Notes: generated by a model not told the origin, from the sequence alone. A DNA stretch of 64,000 nt from Candidatus Manganitrophaceae bacterium (GCA_016200325.1 JACQEZ010000016.1:1-64000), one strand, 5' to 3'; shown: positions 34,496 to 43,118, counted from the stretch's first letter. Translations and numbers: made by a program.

Positions 34496-34898
34496 GAGGT
34501 CCTCTAAAATCGCCGGGAAAAGGCTTCTCCTCATTACAGAGAAGGGAACCGATGGAAGGGAGCGTTTACCGGTTTTGTGGACTTTGTCCGTTTTCACGCC
34601 GGCGCGCCGTTTGAGCGTTTGGATAAGGATGGGAAGCCCCTGCCATAAGGGTCCGTCAAAAAATGTCTCGCCCTATCCCTTATTTGGCTTCTACCGATTC
34701 CATTCCTGAATACTTTTTCAATAATTCTTAAACCTGCTCCATCCCTGGATTTAAATCCGTAGTCCCGGCGGACGACCGCCAACCGGTCTCTTTTTAAGAT
34801 TTTTTGGAGACCTTCCAGAGTCGGCCCCCTTTTCACCACATTGGCACTTCAGTTGCGTATTCATTCCAACAACATCGATTTTCGTACCACTCGTGAAA

Positions 34899-34986
34899 AA
34901 GGGCAAACGACCCGAGAGGGTAGGACGCAAAGCCAAGAGACCTAGGTGTGGGGGGGTGAGTTCACTTCCCAAGGTTCGTCTGGTTG
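34899..34986 (+). promoter_or_regulatory. GEMM-I-like cyclic dinucleotide riboswitch, first of a tandem pair
   Basis: The sequence has the GEMM-I order. GGGCAAAC starts P1. A stem ACCC/GGGT carries a GAGA tetraloop (34907-34918), followed by GGACGCAAAGCC (34921-34932). Then comes the tetraloop-receptor-like ACCTAGG and a closing GGTTGCC (34980-34986) that pairs with GGCAA. Known members bind cyclic di-GMP (some bind cyclic GMP-AMP). A strong terminator follows at 35018-35046. Confidence 0.75.
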
Positions 34987-35017
34987 CCATGAGGATGCAG
35001 CCGCATCTTTAGGCAGG

Positions 35018-35046
35018 GGCCCGTTCCGAGGAACGGGCCTTTTTTT
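35018..35046 (+). terminator. Intrinsic terminator downstream of the first riboswitch
   Basis: A ten-base-pair stem GGCCCGTTCC/GGAACGGGCC with a two-base GA gap (loop of four or more once the closing pairs open), followed by TTTTTTT at 35040-35046. It lies 31 bases after the first GEMM-like aptamer and is the probable expression platform. Confidence 0.8.
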
Positions 35047-35071
35047 GACCTGGTTATTCAACCTTTGTTCA

Positions 35072-35143
35072 GAGCAAACCCATCGAAAGATGGGGACGCA
35101 GAGCAACGGGGCTAAAGCCACCCGCCATGCCCGCCGAGCCGCC
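35072..35143 (+). promoter_or_regulatory. GEMM-I-like riboswitch, second of a tandem pair
   Basis: AGCAAACC followed by a CATC/GATG stem with a GAAA tetraloop, GGGGACGCAGAGCAAC and GGGGCTAAAG, then ATGCC-GCC-GAGCC near the end. These match the GEMM-I core (CAAACC, GAAA, GACGCA-AGC, receptor CTAAAG). The P1 3' strand is merged with the terminator arm GCCGCC (35138-35143). Ligand, c-di-GMP or cGAMP, cannot be told by eye. Confidence 0.6.
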
Positions 35144-35177
35144 AAAGGAAATTCTATTTGGCGGCTTTTTATTTTTG
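35138..35177 (+). terminator. Intrinsic terminator overlapping the second riboswitch
   Basis: GCCGCCAAA (35138-35146) pairs with TTTGGCGGC (35157-35165), followed by TTTTTATTTTT. It shares its left arm with the riboswitch end, so ligand binding and termination should be mutually exclusive. The ribosome site GGAGGA of FN3 gene 2 starts four bases after the T-tract. Confidence 0.75.
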
Positions 35178-35193
35178 TAGGAGGAACCACGTC

Positions 35194-37005
35194 ATGCAAT
35201 GCGGAATGAAGAAGCGTGGGACAATCATCGGAGTCGTTTTAATCATCCTTTTTGGTTGGAACAGTCTGGCGAATGCCGGAAATGCGCTCCTCTCCTGGGA
35301 TCCCAATAAGGAGGCGAGCCTGGCGGGATATAAAGTTTATTACGGCACCGCCGTCGGAAGCTATGGCGCCCCGGTCGATGTCGGGAATCAGACCTCCTAT
35401 ACCGTCACCGGATTGGGAACCCAGACCTATTATTTCGCCGTGACCGCCTATGATACTTCCGGGAACGAAAGCGGCTTTTCCACCGAGGTGAACAAAACGT
35501 TTACCGATACGACCCCCCCTGTTCTCTCCGCAATTGGATCGGGCAGCCTTACCAGCAGCGGCGCCGTGATCACCTGGACGACCAATGAGACCTCGACCAC
35601 CCAGGTCGAATATGGGACGACGACCGGATACGGCGCGCTCTCCCCGCTCAACAGCACCCTGTCGACCAGCCATAGCCGGACGTTGAGTGGTTTGACCGCC
35701 TCGACCCTTTATCATTATCGTGTGATCAGCAAAGATGCCGCCGGGAATGTCGCCACCTCTGGCGACAACACCTTCACCACCGCGGCGGCCCCCGATACCT
35801 CCCCGCCGGCGATCTCCGCGATTGCCAGCAGCGCAATCACCTCGGCATCTGCGACCGTTTCGTGGACGACGAATGAAGCGGCCGACACCCAAATTCAGTT
35901 CGGTGTCACCACTTCCTATGGCTCTTCCACGACACTCAACACAGCAATGACGACCAGCCATAGCCAAGGGCTCAGCGGCCTGTCGGCCTCCACCACCTAT
36001 CACTTCCGCGTCGTCAGCAAGGATGCGGCGAACAATACGGCGACCTCCGGCGACAATACCTTTACCACGCCGGCGCCCCCCGACACCTCCGCCCCAACCC
36101 TCTCCGGGATTGCCGCCGGAAACCTTACCGCCAGCTCGGCGACCATTACCTGGAACACCAATGAAAATTCGACCTCCCAGGTGGAGTATGGTACGACGAC
36201 CTCCTATGGCGCCTCCTCGGCACTCGACGCGACCCTCGTCACCGGCCACACCCGTGCCTTGAGCGGTCTAAATCCGTCGACGACTTATCACTTCCGAGTC
36301 GTCAGCAAAGATGCGGCGAATAACACAGCGACTTCCGGGGACAATACCTTCACCACCCCGGCGCCGCCCGACACCACCCCGCCAGTCCTCTCGGGGATCA
36401 CCGCCGGAAACCTCGCCAGCAGCGCCGCGACGATCAGCTGGACCACCAACGAGCCGGCCGACAGCCAGGTGCAATACGGCACCTCGACCGCTTACGGATC
36501 ATCGACGACCCGCGTGAGCACGTTAACGACCGGTCACAGCCAAGGACTCACCGGCCTTGTTGAGTCGACGACCTATCACTTCCGGGTCCTCAGCCGTGAT
36601 GCCGCCGGAAACCTCAGCACCTCCGGGGACAACACCTTTATCACCCCGGCGGCCCCCGACACGACCCCGCCGGCGCTCTCCACCATCGCCAGCAGCGCGA
36701 TCACACCGACCTCGGCCACGATTTCGTGGACGACGAATGAAGCGGCCGACACCCAGATTCAATACGGCACGACCACTTCTTACGGCGCCTCAACGACCCT
36801 CAATACCTCGATGACGACCAGCCACAGCCAGGGTCTCAGCGGCCTTTCGGCCTCTACGACGTATCACTTCCGCGTCGTCAGCAAAGATGCGGCCGGCAAC
36901 GCCGCCTCCTCCGGGGACAACACCTTTACCACCCTGGCGCCCCCGACACCACCCCGCCGACCCTCTCGGGAATCGGGACGAATAATCTCAGCGCCACGTC
37001 GGTGA
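35194..37005 (+). CDS. Large fibronectin-III repeat surface protein, 5' portion (frame broken)
   Basis: ATG at 35194 lies eight bases after GGAGGA; the signal peptide contains GTIIGVVLIILFGWNSLANA. An FN3 domain (LLSWDPNKEASLAGYKVYYG) leads, followed by five near-identical repeats of about 95 residues (PDTTPPVLSGI, then ISWTTNEPADSQVQYG, then TTYHFRVVSKDAANN). The frame then goes out of register at a C-run (36940-36944, five C's, where equivalent repeats have six) and stops after 20 aberrant codons. The true gene should continue to 39443, giving about 1416 residues. Tandem GEMM-like riboswitches precede it. It is predicted to be exported to the cell surface or envelope. Confidence 0.82.
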   Translation: MQCGMKKRGTIIGVVLIILFGWNSLANAGNALLSWDPNKEASLAGYKVYYGTAVGSYGAPVDVGNQTSYTVTGLGTQTYYFAVTAYDTSGNESGFSTEVNKTFTDTTPPVLSAIGSGSLTSSGAVITWTTNETSTTQVEYGTTTGYGALSPLNSTLSTSHSRTLSGLTASTLYHYRVISKDAAGNVATSGDNTFTTAAAPDTSPPAISAIASSAITSASATVSWTTNEAADTQIQFGVTTSYGSSTTLNTAMTTSHSQGLSGLSASTTYHFRVVSKDAANNTATSGDNTFTTPAPPDTSAPTLSGIAAGNLTASSATITWNTNENSTSQVEYGTTTSYGASSALDATLVTGHTRALSGLNPSTTYHFRVVSKDAANNTATSGDNTFTTPAPPDTTPPVLSGITAGNLASSAATISWTTNEPADSQVQYGTSTAYGSSTTRVSTLTTGHSQGLTGLVESTTYHFRVLSRDAAGNLSTSGDNTFITPAAPDTTPPALSTIASSAITPTSATISWTTNEAADTQIQYGTTTSYGASTTLNTSMTTSHSQGLSGLSASTTYHFRVVSKDAAGNAASSGDNTFTTLAPPTPPRRPSRESGRIISAPRR

Positions 37006-38945
37006 CGATCACCTGGAACAGCAATGAGAACGCGACCTCTCAGGTGGAGTTTGGAACGACCGCCTCTTACGGCGCCTCCTCGGCGCTCGATTCCACCCTG
37101 GTGACCGGCCACTCCCGCACCTTGAGCGGTCTGAATCCGTCGACCACCTATCATTTCCGCGTCGTCAGCAAAGATGCCGCCAATAACACAGCCACCTCGG
37201 CGGACAACACCTTTACCACCACCGCCCCGCCCGACACGTCGGCCCCCACCCTGTCGGCGATTACCGCCGGCAGCTTGACCCCCACCTCGGCGGTGATTAG
37301 TTGGAGCACCGGCGAGCTGTCGACCTCTCAGGTGGAGTTTGGGCCGACGACCGCTTACGGCGCTTTGTCCACCCTCGATACGACCCTTGTGACAAGCCAC
37401 ACCCGGCCGTTAAACGGCTTGAGCGCGTCGACGACTTACCACTATCGGGTCATCAGCAAAGATGCCTCCAACAACGCGGCGACCTCCGGCGATAATATTT
37501 TCACAACACCCGATCTCCCCGATACGACCGCGCCGGTCCTCTCGGGAATCGCCGCAGGGAGTCTCTCAAACAACAGTGCGACGATCAGCTGGACCACCAA
37601 CGAGCCGGCCGACACCCAGGTGCAGTTCGGGACTACCAGCGCCTATGGATCGTCGACGTCGCTCAATAGCAGCTTGTCGACCTCCCATAGTCAGAGCCTC
37701 ACCGGCCTTTCGGCCTCGACCACCTATCACTTCCGGGTGATCAGCAAGGATGCGGCGAACAATGCGGCGACCTCCGGCGACAACACCTTCACCACGCCGG
37801 CCGCGCCCGATACGACCCCGCCGACCTTCTCGGGAATCGCCGCGGGAAGCCTCAGCAACAGCAGCGCGGTGATCCACTGGACCACGAATGAAATAGCCGA
37901 CACGCAAGTGCAGTTCGGCACCACCACGGCCTATGGGTCGATCACGCCGCTCAACAGTACCTTGTCGATCTCTCACAGCCAGGGCCTCACCGGCCTGCAG
38001 CCGAGCACCCTCTATCACTATCGGGTCCTCAGCCAAGACGCCGCCGGCAATGCCGCCACCTCGGGCGACAACACCTTCACCACAACCGCCGCGCCTGACA
38101 CGACGGTGCCGGTCCTCTCGGGGATCACGGTCGGCAGCCTCTCCAACAGCGCCGCGACGATCAGCTGGACAACGAACGAAGCGGCCGACAGCCAGGTGCA
38201 GTTCGGAACCACCGCGGCCTATGGCGCGTCGACGGCCCGCGATGGCGCGTTGACCACCGGCCACAGCCAAAACCTGACCGGCCTCTCGGCGTCGACCACC
38301 TACCACTTCCGCGTTCTCAGCAGCGATGCCGCGGGGAATCTCTCCACCTCCGGCGACAACACCTTCACCACCGCCGCGCTCCCTGACACGACCCCGCCGG
38401 TCCTCTCCGGCATCGCCGCCGGGAATCTGACCGCCACCTCCGCTCAGATTTCGTGGAGCACGAACGAAGTCGCCACCTCTCAGGTAGAGTATGGCGCCAC
38501 GACGGCCTACGGCGCCCTCTCCGTGCTCGACACAACGCTCGTGACCGGCCATACCCGAACGTTGAGCAGCCTGAATCCTTCCACGACCTATCACTACCGG
38601 GTGATCAGCAAAGATGCGACCAACCACACCGCTTTTTCAGGCGACAACACCTTCACCACCGCGGCCGCCCCCGACAGCTCCGGGCCGGTGCTGGCGTTGA
38701 TCACGGCGAGCGACCTCCGGGCCAACCAGGTAACGATCAGCTGGGGGACCGATGAGCCGGCCACCACCCAGATCGAGTATGGAGAGACGGTCGCTTACGG
38801 CACGCTGACCACACTGAATGCAACACTCCTCAACAGCCATTCACAAACCGTGACCAACCTTCAAAACAACACGACCTATCATTACCGGGTTCGGAGCGCC
38901 GACGCGCTGGGGAATCTCTCCGTCTCGAGTGACCAGACCTTCACG
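35512..38945 (+). repeat. Array of about twelve tandem FN3-coding repeats
   Basis: Twelve consecutive units of roughly 282 bases, each encoding PDT-x-x-P-x-L-S-x-I at its start and T-x-Y-H-[FY]-R-V near its end, are highly alike in DNA, including shared blocks such as TCCGGCGACAACACCTTCAC. Such arrays readily gain or lose units by recombination. Confidence 0.85.
36936..36946 (+). other. Frameshift site in the FN3 repeat gene
   Basis: GGCGCCCCCGA here has five C's at 36940-36944. Another repeat in the same position has six (36076-36081). One missing C explains the broken frame exactly. It could be a real mutation, slippage-driven phase variation or a homopolymer sequencing error. Confidence 0.8.
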
Positions 38946-39443
38946 ACGACCAGCCTGATCGACACCACCCCGCCGGCCGACGTTCAGAGTTTCACCGCCC
39001 TCCCCGGCAATAACCAGGTCACACTCGACTGGGTCAATCCCTCCGATTCCGACTTCGTCGGGGTCCATGTCGTCTACCGGACCGACCGCTTCCCGACCGA
39101 TCTCAACGACGGGACGGTGCTCGGCGACTTCTCCGGCCAGCCGGGCGAATCGGTCAGCACCGTCCACGCCGGCTTGGAAACCAATACGACCTACTACTAC
39201 TCCGCCTCCTCTTACGACCGATCGGGCAACTACCAGCACACGGCCCATGCGTCGGCCAGCCTGGCCGGAATCACGCCGAGCGTCTCCTCGGCGCAAAGCA
39301 GCGCCGGCGGAGGGGGTGGCGGCGGCTGTACAATGGTATCACCGACGGAAGGACAATCGCGCGGACCGCTCGATGCGGCCGAGTTGTTCGGATTGATTGG
39401 GTTGATTGTGATCCGGATGGTCCGGAAGGGTCGGATGAAGTAA
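37002..39443 (+). CDS. Large fibronectin-III repeat surface protein, 3' portion with CTERM-like tail
   Basis: Continuation of the preceding gene in the shifted frame; homology in this frame starts at about 36945, and the methionine at 37002 is not a real start. Seven further repeats (TITWNSNENATSQVEFG onward) and one divergent FN3 domain (VTLDWVNPSDSDFVGVHVVY) follow. The C-terminus has seven glycines then CTMVSP, a hydrophobic helix (ELFGLIGLIVIRMV) and a basic end RKGRMK. This is the plan of JDVT-type CTERM sorting signals, in which a membrane protease cuts near the cysteine and anchors the protein. The processing enzyme is not in this window. Confidence 0.8.
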   Translation: MTITWNSNENATSQVEFGTTASYGASSALDSTLVTGHSRTLSGLNPSTTYHFRVVSKDAANNTATSADNTFTTTAPPDTSAPTLSAITAGSLTPTSAVISWSTGELSTSQVEFGPTTAYGALSTLDTTLVTSHTRPLNGLSASTTYHYRVISKDASNNAATSGDNIFTTPDLPDTTAPVLSGIAAGSLSNNSATISWTTNEPADTQVQFGTTSAYGSSTSLNSSLSTSHSQSLTGLSASTTYHFRVISKDAANNAATSGDNTFTTPAAPDTTPPTFSGIAAGSLSNSSAVIHWTTNEIADTQVQFGTTTAYGSITPLNSTLSISHSQGLTGLQPSTLYHYRVLSQDAAGNAATSGDNTFTTTAAPDTTVPVLSGITVGSLSNSAATISWTTNEAADSQVQFGTTAAYGASTARDGALTTGHSQNLTGLSASTTYHFRVLSSDAAGNLSTSGDNTFTTAALPDTTPPVLSGIAAGNLTATSAQISWSTNEVATSQVEYGATTAYGALSVLDTTLVTGHTRTLSSLNPSTTYHYRVISKDATNHTAFSGDNTFTTAAAPDSSGPVLALITASDLRANQVTISWGTDEPATTQIEYGETVAYGTLTTLNATLLNSHSQTVTNLQNNTTYHYRVRSADALGNLSVSSDQTFTTTSLIDTTPPADVQSFTALPGNNQVTLDWVNPSDSDFVGVHVVYRTDRFPTDLNDGTVLGDFSGQPGESVSTVHAGLETNTTYYYSASSYDRSGNYQHTAHASASLAGITPSVSSAQSSAGGGGGGGCTMVSPTEGQSRGPLDAAELFGLIGLIVIRMVRKGRMK

Positions 39444-39468
39444 ACCGCGCAGCCGCGTTTACTTCATC
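39434..39468 (+). terminator. Hairpin at the end of the FN3 gene
   Basis: GATGAAGTAAAC (39434-39445) pairs with GTTTACTTCATC (39457-39468) around a GC-rich loop. It spans the stop codon and is not followed by a T-run, so it may stabilise the mRNA 3' end or act as a Rho-assisted stop. Confidence 0.45.
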
Positions 39469-39980
39469 GCTCTATGAAGGGAAGAAGGGAAAACAGGCGC
39501 TCCTCGAAAAGGACTCACCTCTACTGGAGGGGACAGGATGAAAGCAATCCGAGCGGAAGAACGTCTGGACTTGAAGAGAGAAGAAGACGGAAAGCGATAA
39601 AGAGAAGACGATCAAAAAGATTCATCCTCGAGCATGCCAACGGATCTTCTCTTTCTATCATTAATGGGTCTTTTGAAAGATACCCCGCTCACGAATATCC
39701 TGAGAAGGTTAGCGACACCCGCGACCTGTTTGGGTAGAGATCTTCAAACAAACAAAAAAGTTTCAGAGTCCAAAAGAAAATGCCTGCCCCTCCATACGCT
39801 CCTCACCGATATCCCACTGTTGGCATCTGAGTCAAAAGGTTGCTGTGGGATCTCTGGTTGAGATATCACTTGTCTTTAACCTGCAAAAAGTTTCATAAGA
39901 AAAGATCGCACCATCGGCGATTCTCCTATTTTTTCGTATACTTCCCTCCGGCATTCTTGTTGCTTATATAAAGTGAGACA
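39469..39980. other. Intergenic region without a recognised gene
   Basis: About 510 bases. Short open frames starting near 39474 and 39634 have no ribosome site, family resemblance or codon pattern of a real gene. AT content rises after 39890. Confidence 0.4.
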
Positions 39981-40061
39981 ATGAGATATTTTATCGCCTG
40001 GTTATTAGGAGTGCCCTTCGGCTTGATTGTGCTTTGGATGTTATTTTCACATGCGTTCTAA
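39981..40061 (+). CDS. 26-residue membrane microprotein
   Basis: A very short gene: ATG at 39981, stop TAA at 40059-40061, with AAGTGAGA just upstream as ribosome site. It encodes MRYFIAWLLGVPFGL then IVLWMLFSHAF, essentially a single transmembrane helix with a charged first turn and a Gly-Val-Pro-Phe-Gly kink. Very similar short helices occur in many Gram-negative genomes, so this is probably a genuine conserved microprotein. Its role is unknown. It lies 107 bases before the BON-domain gene on the same strand and might be co-expressed. Confidence 0.55.
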   Translation: MRYFIAWLLGVPFGLIVLWMLFSHAF

Positions 40062-40168
40062 ATAAGACAACGTCGGCTCTCAACACCCGCCGAGAAGATC
40101 GTGACTCTCGCACCACGATAGACGGATTTTTGGAAAGCCACCGGAGTCATAAATAAGGAGAAACTCAA

Positions 40169-40963
40169 ATGAGAACATTCTATCCAAGACTGCTGATGGC
40201 GGCTGCAATCGCTCTCTTCGTCACGTCGGCCCCGCTGCACGCCTCCGACACGGATGATCGGATCGAAACAGCCGCGAAAAAGTCGTACGTGTTTAAAACC
40301 TATCTCAAAGACGATTCGATTCATGTGAACTCAAAAGACGGCGTCGTCACCCTGACCGGAACCGTCGACCAAGAATCCCATCAGACGCTGGCTCAAGAAA
40401 CCGTGGCAGGATTACCCGGCGTTAAACGGGTCGACAATCAACTGAAGGTGAAAGGGGAGCGGCCCGCCAAGGATTCGGATGGATGGCTTGCGACCAAGGT
40501 AAAGTCGGCCCTGCTGTTTCACAAGAATGTGAGCGCCGTCAAAACGGAGGTCGACGCCAAAAACGGGCTCGTCACCCTGCGAGGCGAAGCCGAGAGTGAG
40601 GCCCAAAAGGATCTGACGGCCGAATATACCAAAGAAGTAGAAGGGGTAAAGGGGGTCAAAAATCTGATGACGGTCGCCAAGAGCGGGGCAAAGCGGGACG
40701 AACCCAGACGAGATGAAAGCGTCGGCCAGAATATCGATGACGCCTCCATTACCGCTCAGGTCAAGATGGCGTTGCTCTCTCATCGCTCCACCAGCGCCGG
40801 GGACACCAAGGTGGAGACGAACGACGGGGTGGTCACCTTAAGCGGTCGCGCCCGGAATACCGCTGAAAAGGACCTTACCACCAAGCTGGTCGACGACATC
40901 AACGGCGTAAAAAAGGTGGTCAACAACATGACGGTCGACGAGAAAATCTCAAAGCGCAACTAA
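40169..40963 (+). CDS. Periplasmic protein with three BON domains (OsmY-like)
   Basis: 264 residues with a signal peptide (LLMAAAIALFVTSAPLHA). Three BON domains follow, each with the pattern 'V-x-x-x-[DN]-G-x-V-x-L-x-G': IHVNSKDGVVTLTGTVD (about 50), VDAKNGLVTLRGEAE (about 125) and VETNDGVVTLSGRAR (about 215). BON domains bind phospholipid, and OsmY-type proteins protect the envelope during osmotic or other stress. AAGGAGA precedes the ATG. A clear terminator follows at 41010-41031. Confidence 0.88.
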   Translation: MRTFYPRLLMAAAIALFVTSAPLHASDTDDRIETAAKKSYVFKTYLKDDSIHVNSKDGVVTLTGTVDQESHQTLAQETVAGLPGVKRVDNQLKVKGERPAKDSDGWLATKVKSALLFHKNVSAVKTEVDAKNGLVTLRGEAESEAQKDLTAEYTKEVEGVKGVKNLMTVAKSGAKRDEPRRDESVGQNIDDASITAQVKMALLSHRSTSAGDTKVETNDGVVTLSGRARNTAEKDLTTKLVDDINGVKKVVNNMTVDEKISKRN

Positions 40964-41009
40964 GCCGGCGGCATCCGGATCAACAAGATATCGATATCGA
41001 TGAAGCTGG

Positions 41010-41040
41010 GGGGACGCTGTAAAGCGTCCCCTTTTGTTTT
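41010..41040 (+). terminator. Intrinsic terminator after the BON-domain gene
   Basis: GGGGACGCT, loop GTAA, AGCGTCCCC, then TTTTGTTTT. It is placed 47 bases after the stop codon. Confidence 0.85.
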
Positions 41041-41131
41041 CGCCGCTTTTCTATTGACTCTTTAATTTCCTTATGTCGATATTAATATCTTGAAACAAGA
41101 TCTTTTCGTTCCTCTGCGGGGGAAGAAGTCG

Positions 41132-41692
41132 GTGAACAACGGAAAAAATCTCAAGAACTGGCTGCAGACGCTTCCCGGCATCCTCACCAGTCTCACCGCC
41201 GTTGTGACCGCGCTCGCCGGGCTGATCGTGGCGATCAAACAGACCGGCTGGTTCGAGCCGAAGAGCCCTCCGGTTGTGACGACCGCTCCGCCGCCGGCCC
41301 CTTCCTCGCCGTCCGGAACAACCTACGCCGTGACGCTCCCCGCGATGCGCGATTACAAACTCGGCAATCAGCCGGGGAGCGCCAGGGCGACCTTTACTTT
41401 GCTCAAGGCGGAGGTGGCGCCCCGAACGGCGGAGAAAGAAACGCTTCAAATCCGGCTGCGGATGATGAATCACCGACCGTTCGACGCGAACTTTTGGGAC
41501 CGTTCTTTCCGGTTGGTCTTAGACGGCGTTCCGCTGGCGCCCGACGGGGGATTAAATGCGTTGATCCCGGCCCAATCGGCCAAAGAAGGAGAGGTTCTCT
41601 TCGTCATTCCCCGAAACACAACCGCTGCGAAGCTCCAAATCAGCTATGCCGATGACAGCACCGAGATACCGCTCGACCTGACGCCGCCGTAA
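41132..41692 (+). CDS. Membrane-anchored protein with an unknown beta domain
   Basis: 186 residues from GTG at 41132, eight bases after GGGGGAAG; an in-frame TTG at 41090 is less likely. One N-terminal transmembrane helix (GILTSLTAVVTALAGLIVAI) is followed by a proline-rich linker (PPPAPSSPSG). The rest is a beta-rich domain (ATFTLLKAEVAPRTAEKETL, then QIRLRMMNHRPFDANFWDRS) that resembles the DUF4352-type immunoglobulin-like fold in layout, with strand-rich alternation and an 'N-x-x-F' patch. No exact family. It probably faces the periplasm. Confidence 0.6.
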   Translation: MNNGKNLKNWLQTLPGILTSLTAVVTALAGLIVAIKQTGWFEPKSPPVVTTAPPPAPSSPSGTTYAVTLPAMRDYKLGNQPGSARATFTLLKAEVAPRTAEKETLQIRLRMMNHRPFDANFWDRSFRLVLDGVPLAPDGGLNALIPAQSAKEGEVLFVIPRNTTAAKLQISYADDSTEIPLDLTPP

Positions 41693-41734
41693 GAGAACAG
41701 CAAAAAATAATTCAAGGAAGTCGTCCGTTTCATT

Positions 41735-42550
41735 TTAGCCGACCTGCCGCGCAACATAGGCCCGCTCATCGGGCCCGAACCAGGGGGGCGCGCCCGCGGC
41801 GGCATTTTCATTGAGGTGTGTGAGGTTGGAGGTCGCCGGAATCGCCACATGGCAGCGTCGATCGCTCAAAATCCATTTCAACAACGCTTGCGCCCAGGTT
41901 TCAATACCGAAGGGGGCGAGCGGCTTCAGATTGGCGTCGGTTGCCTTTGAGGAGAGCCGTCGCAAAACGCTCCCCTCTCCAAACGGACGCATCACCACCA
42001 CACCGAGACCGAGGTCGGCCGCCAGCGGAAGAATCATCCGCTCTACCTCCCGCTCTCTCGGGTTGTAGGGAATCTGAATGGCGGTGATCCGTCCCGTCTT
42101 CATCACCTCGCTCAGCTCGTCGAAGGCCGAGGGGCTGTAATGCGTCGCACCGATCGCGGTGATCTCCCCCGATTTTTTCAACCCCTCCAAAACCGGTAGA
42201 TGCGTTCGCCAATGGACCAGATTGTGGATCTGGTAGAGATCAACAGAGCCGCCGAAAAAAGCGAGCGCCCGATCCATCTGCTCGCGCCCCTCCGCCTCTG
42301 AGCGCGCCCAGACTTTAGTGGCGACGATCGCCGCGCTCCTCTGCCCTTGAAGCGCACGCCCCAACACCCGCTCGGCCTCTCCATACATCGGGGATGAATC
42401 GAAGAGGCTCACCCCTTTCTCGAGCGCCTGCGCAATGAGAGCATCGGCTTCCGCTTCAGCCACCCTGCCACTCACATCGAGGGTCCGCCAGCTCCCCATC
42501 CCGACCACCGGCACCTCCAATCCGGAATGTCCTAATATTCTTCTCTCCAC
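41735..42550 (-). CDS. Aldo/keto reductase
   Basis: 271 residues. GTG start at 42550 with GGAGGCGAG upstream. Barrel signatures: GLEVPVVGMGSWRTL at the N-terminus, Asp/Tyr in LFDSSPMYGEAERVLG, Lys in VATKVWA and His in IHNLVHW. The C-terminal phrase CHVAIPATSNLTHLNENA is the cofactor-phosphate loop. It is shorter in its first loop than the member at 29864 and belongs to a different subgroup. Likely a cytoplasmic NADPH-dependent carbonyl reductase; substrate unknown. Confidence 0.87.
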   Translation of the reverse strand: MERRILGHSGLEVPVVGMGSWRTLDVSGRVAEAEADALIAQALEKGVSLFDSSPMYGEAERVLGRALQGQRSAAIVATKVWARSEAEGREQMDRALAFFGGSVDLYQIHNLVHWRTHLPVLEGLKKSGEITAIGATHYSPSAFDELSEVMKTGRITAIQIPYNPREREVERMILPLAADLGLGVVVMRPFGEGSVLRRLSSKATDANLKPLAPFGIETWAQALLKWILSDRRCHVAIPATSNLTHLNENAAAGAPPWFGPDERAYVARQVG

Positions 42551-42767
42551 CTCGCCTCCTCTCTATCGCATCACTCTCCCCTTCTTAAAATAACATGTCT
42601 GCGGTCTCTCCTTCCAGAAAGCGCCTCTCTATGCTTAGCTCCCTTAGCTTCAAAAACACCCCTTTCGTGGTGTTGTCCCCTCCGAGCGGTTGAGGCAAAC
42701 TCTGTATTGTAACGATGAATCATCTCACCGGTCCAATACGGCCGGTCTCCAACCAAGGAGGTACTCC

Positions 42768-43118
42768 ATGGAATTCGCGATCTGGTCCGCTTCAACCGTC
42801 GGCCCCTGGATCGGGCTTCTCTCGATCGGGGTTCTTGCCTTGATCCCCACCGTCTACTGGCTCTCCTCGGCAAGATCGATGGTGAAACGGGTCAAAGTGA
42901 TCTGCCCCGAGTCTGGAAAGGGGATGAAGGTTCGCCTCGGAATCAACATCTTCAGGAATCCTCAAAAAATCGGAAAAGGGCTCGACGTCGTCCGCTGCCC
43001 GCATTTCGACGGCGAGGTCACCTGTTCAAAGGGGTGTCTGCTCACCGCCCGGGCACAGCAGGTGCATCGGATGGAAAGCGAGCGGCATGAAAAAAATAGC
43101 ACGATGGCGCTCTCATAA
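42768..43118 (+). CDS. Small membrane protein with a cysteine-rich cytoplasmic tail
   Basis: 116 residues. ATG at 42768 follows AAGGAGG. An N-terminal helix (WIGLLSIGVLALIPTVYWLS) is followed by a soluble part with spaced cysteines (VICPESGKGMKVRLG; VRCPHFDGEVTCSKGCL). Five cysteines in 50 residues suggest a metal site, zinc or iron-sulfur. I know no named family. It lies 35 bases upstream of the cupredoxin gene, so the two are probably co-transcribed and may act together in metal or electron handling. Confidence 0.65.
   Translation: MEFAIWSASTVGPWIGLLSIGVLALIPTVYWLSSARSMVKRVKVICPESGKGMKVRLGINIFRNPQKIGKGLDVVRCPHFDGEVTCSKGCLLTARAQQVHRMESERHEKNSTMALS

Noticed and set aside
37002..37010. ATG at 37002 as a real start of a second FN3 gene
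   Set aside because: It falls inside an FN3 domain whose first half lies upstream in the same shifted frame; no ribosome site is present.
37566..38627. Minus-strand open frame with regular repeats
   Set aside because: The regularity reflects the FN3 DNA repeats on the other strand.
35512..38945. Regular repeats as a CRISPR array
   Set aside because: Units are about 282 bases and fully coding; no short repeat/unique spacer pattern exists.
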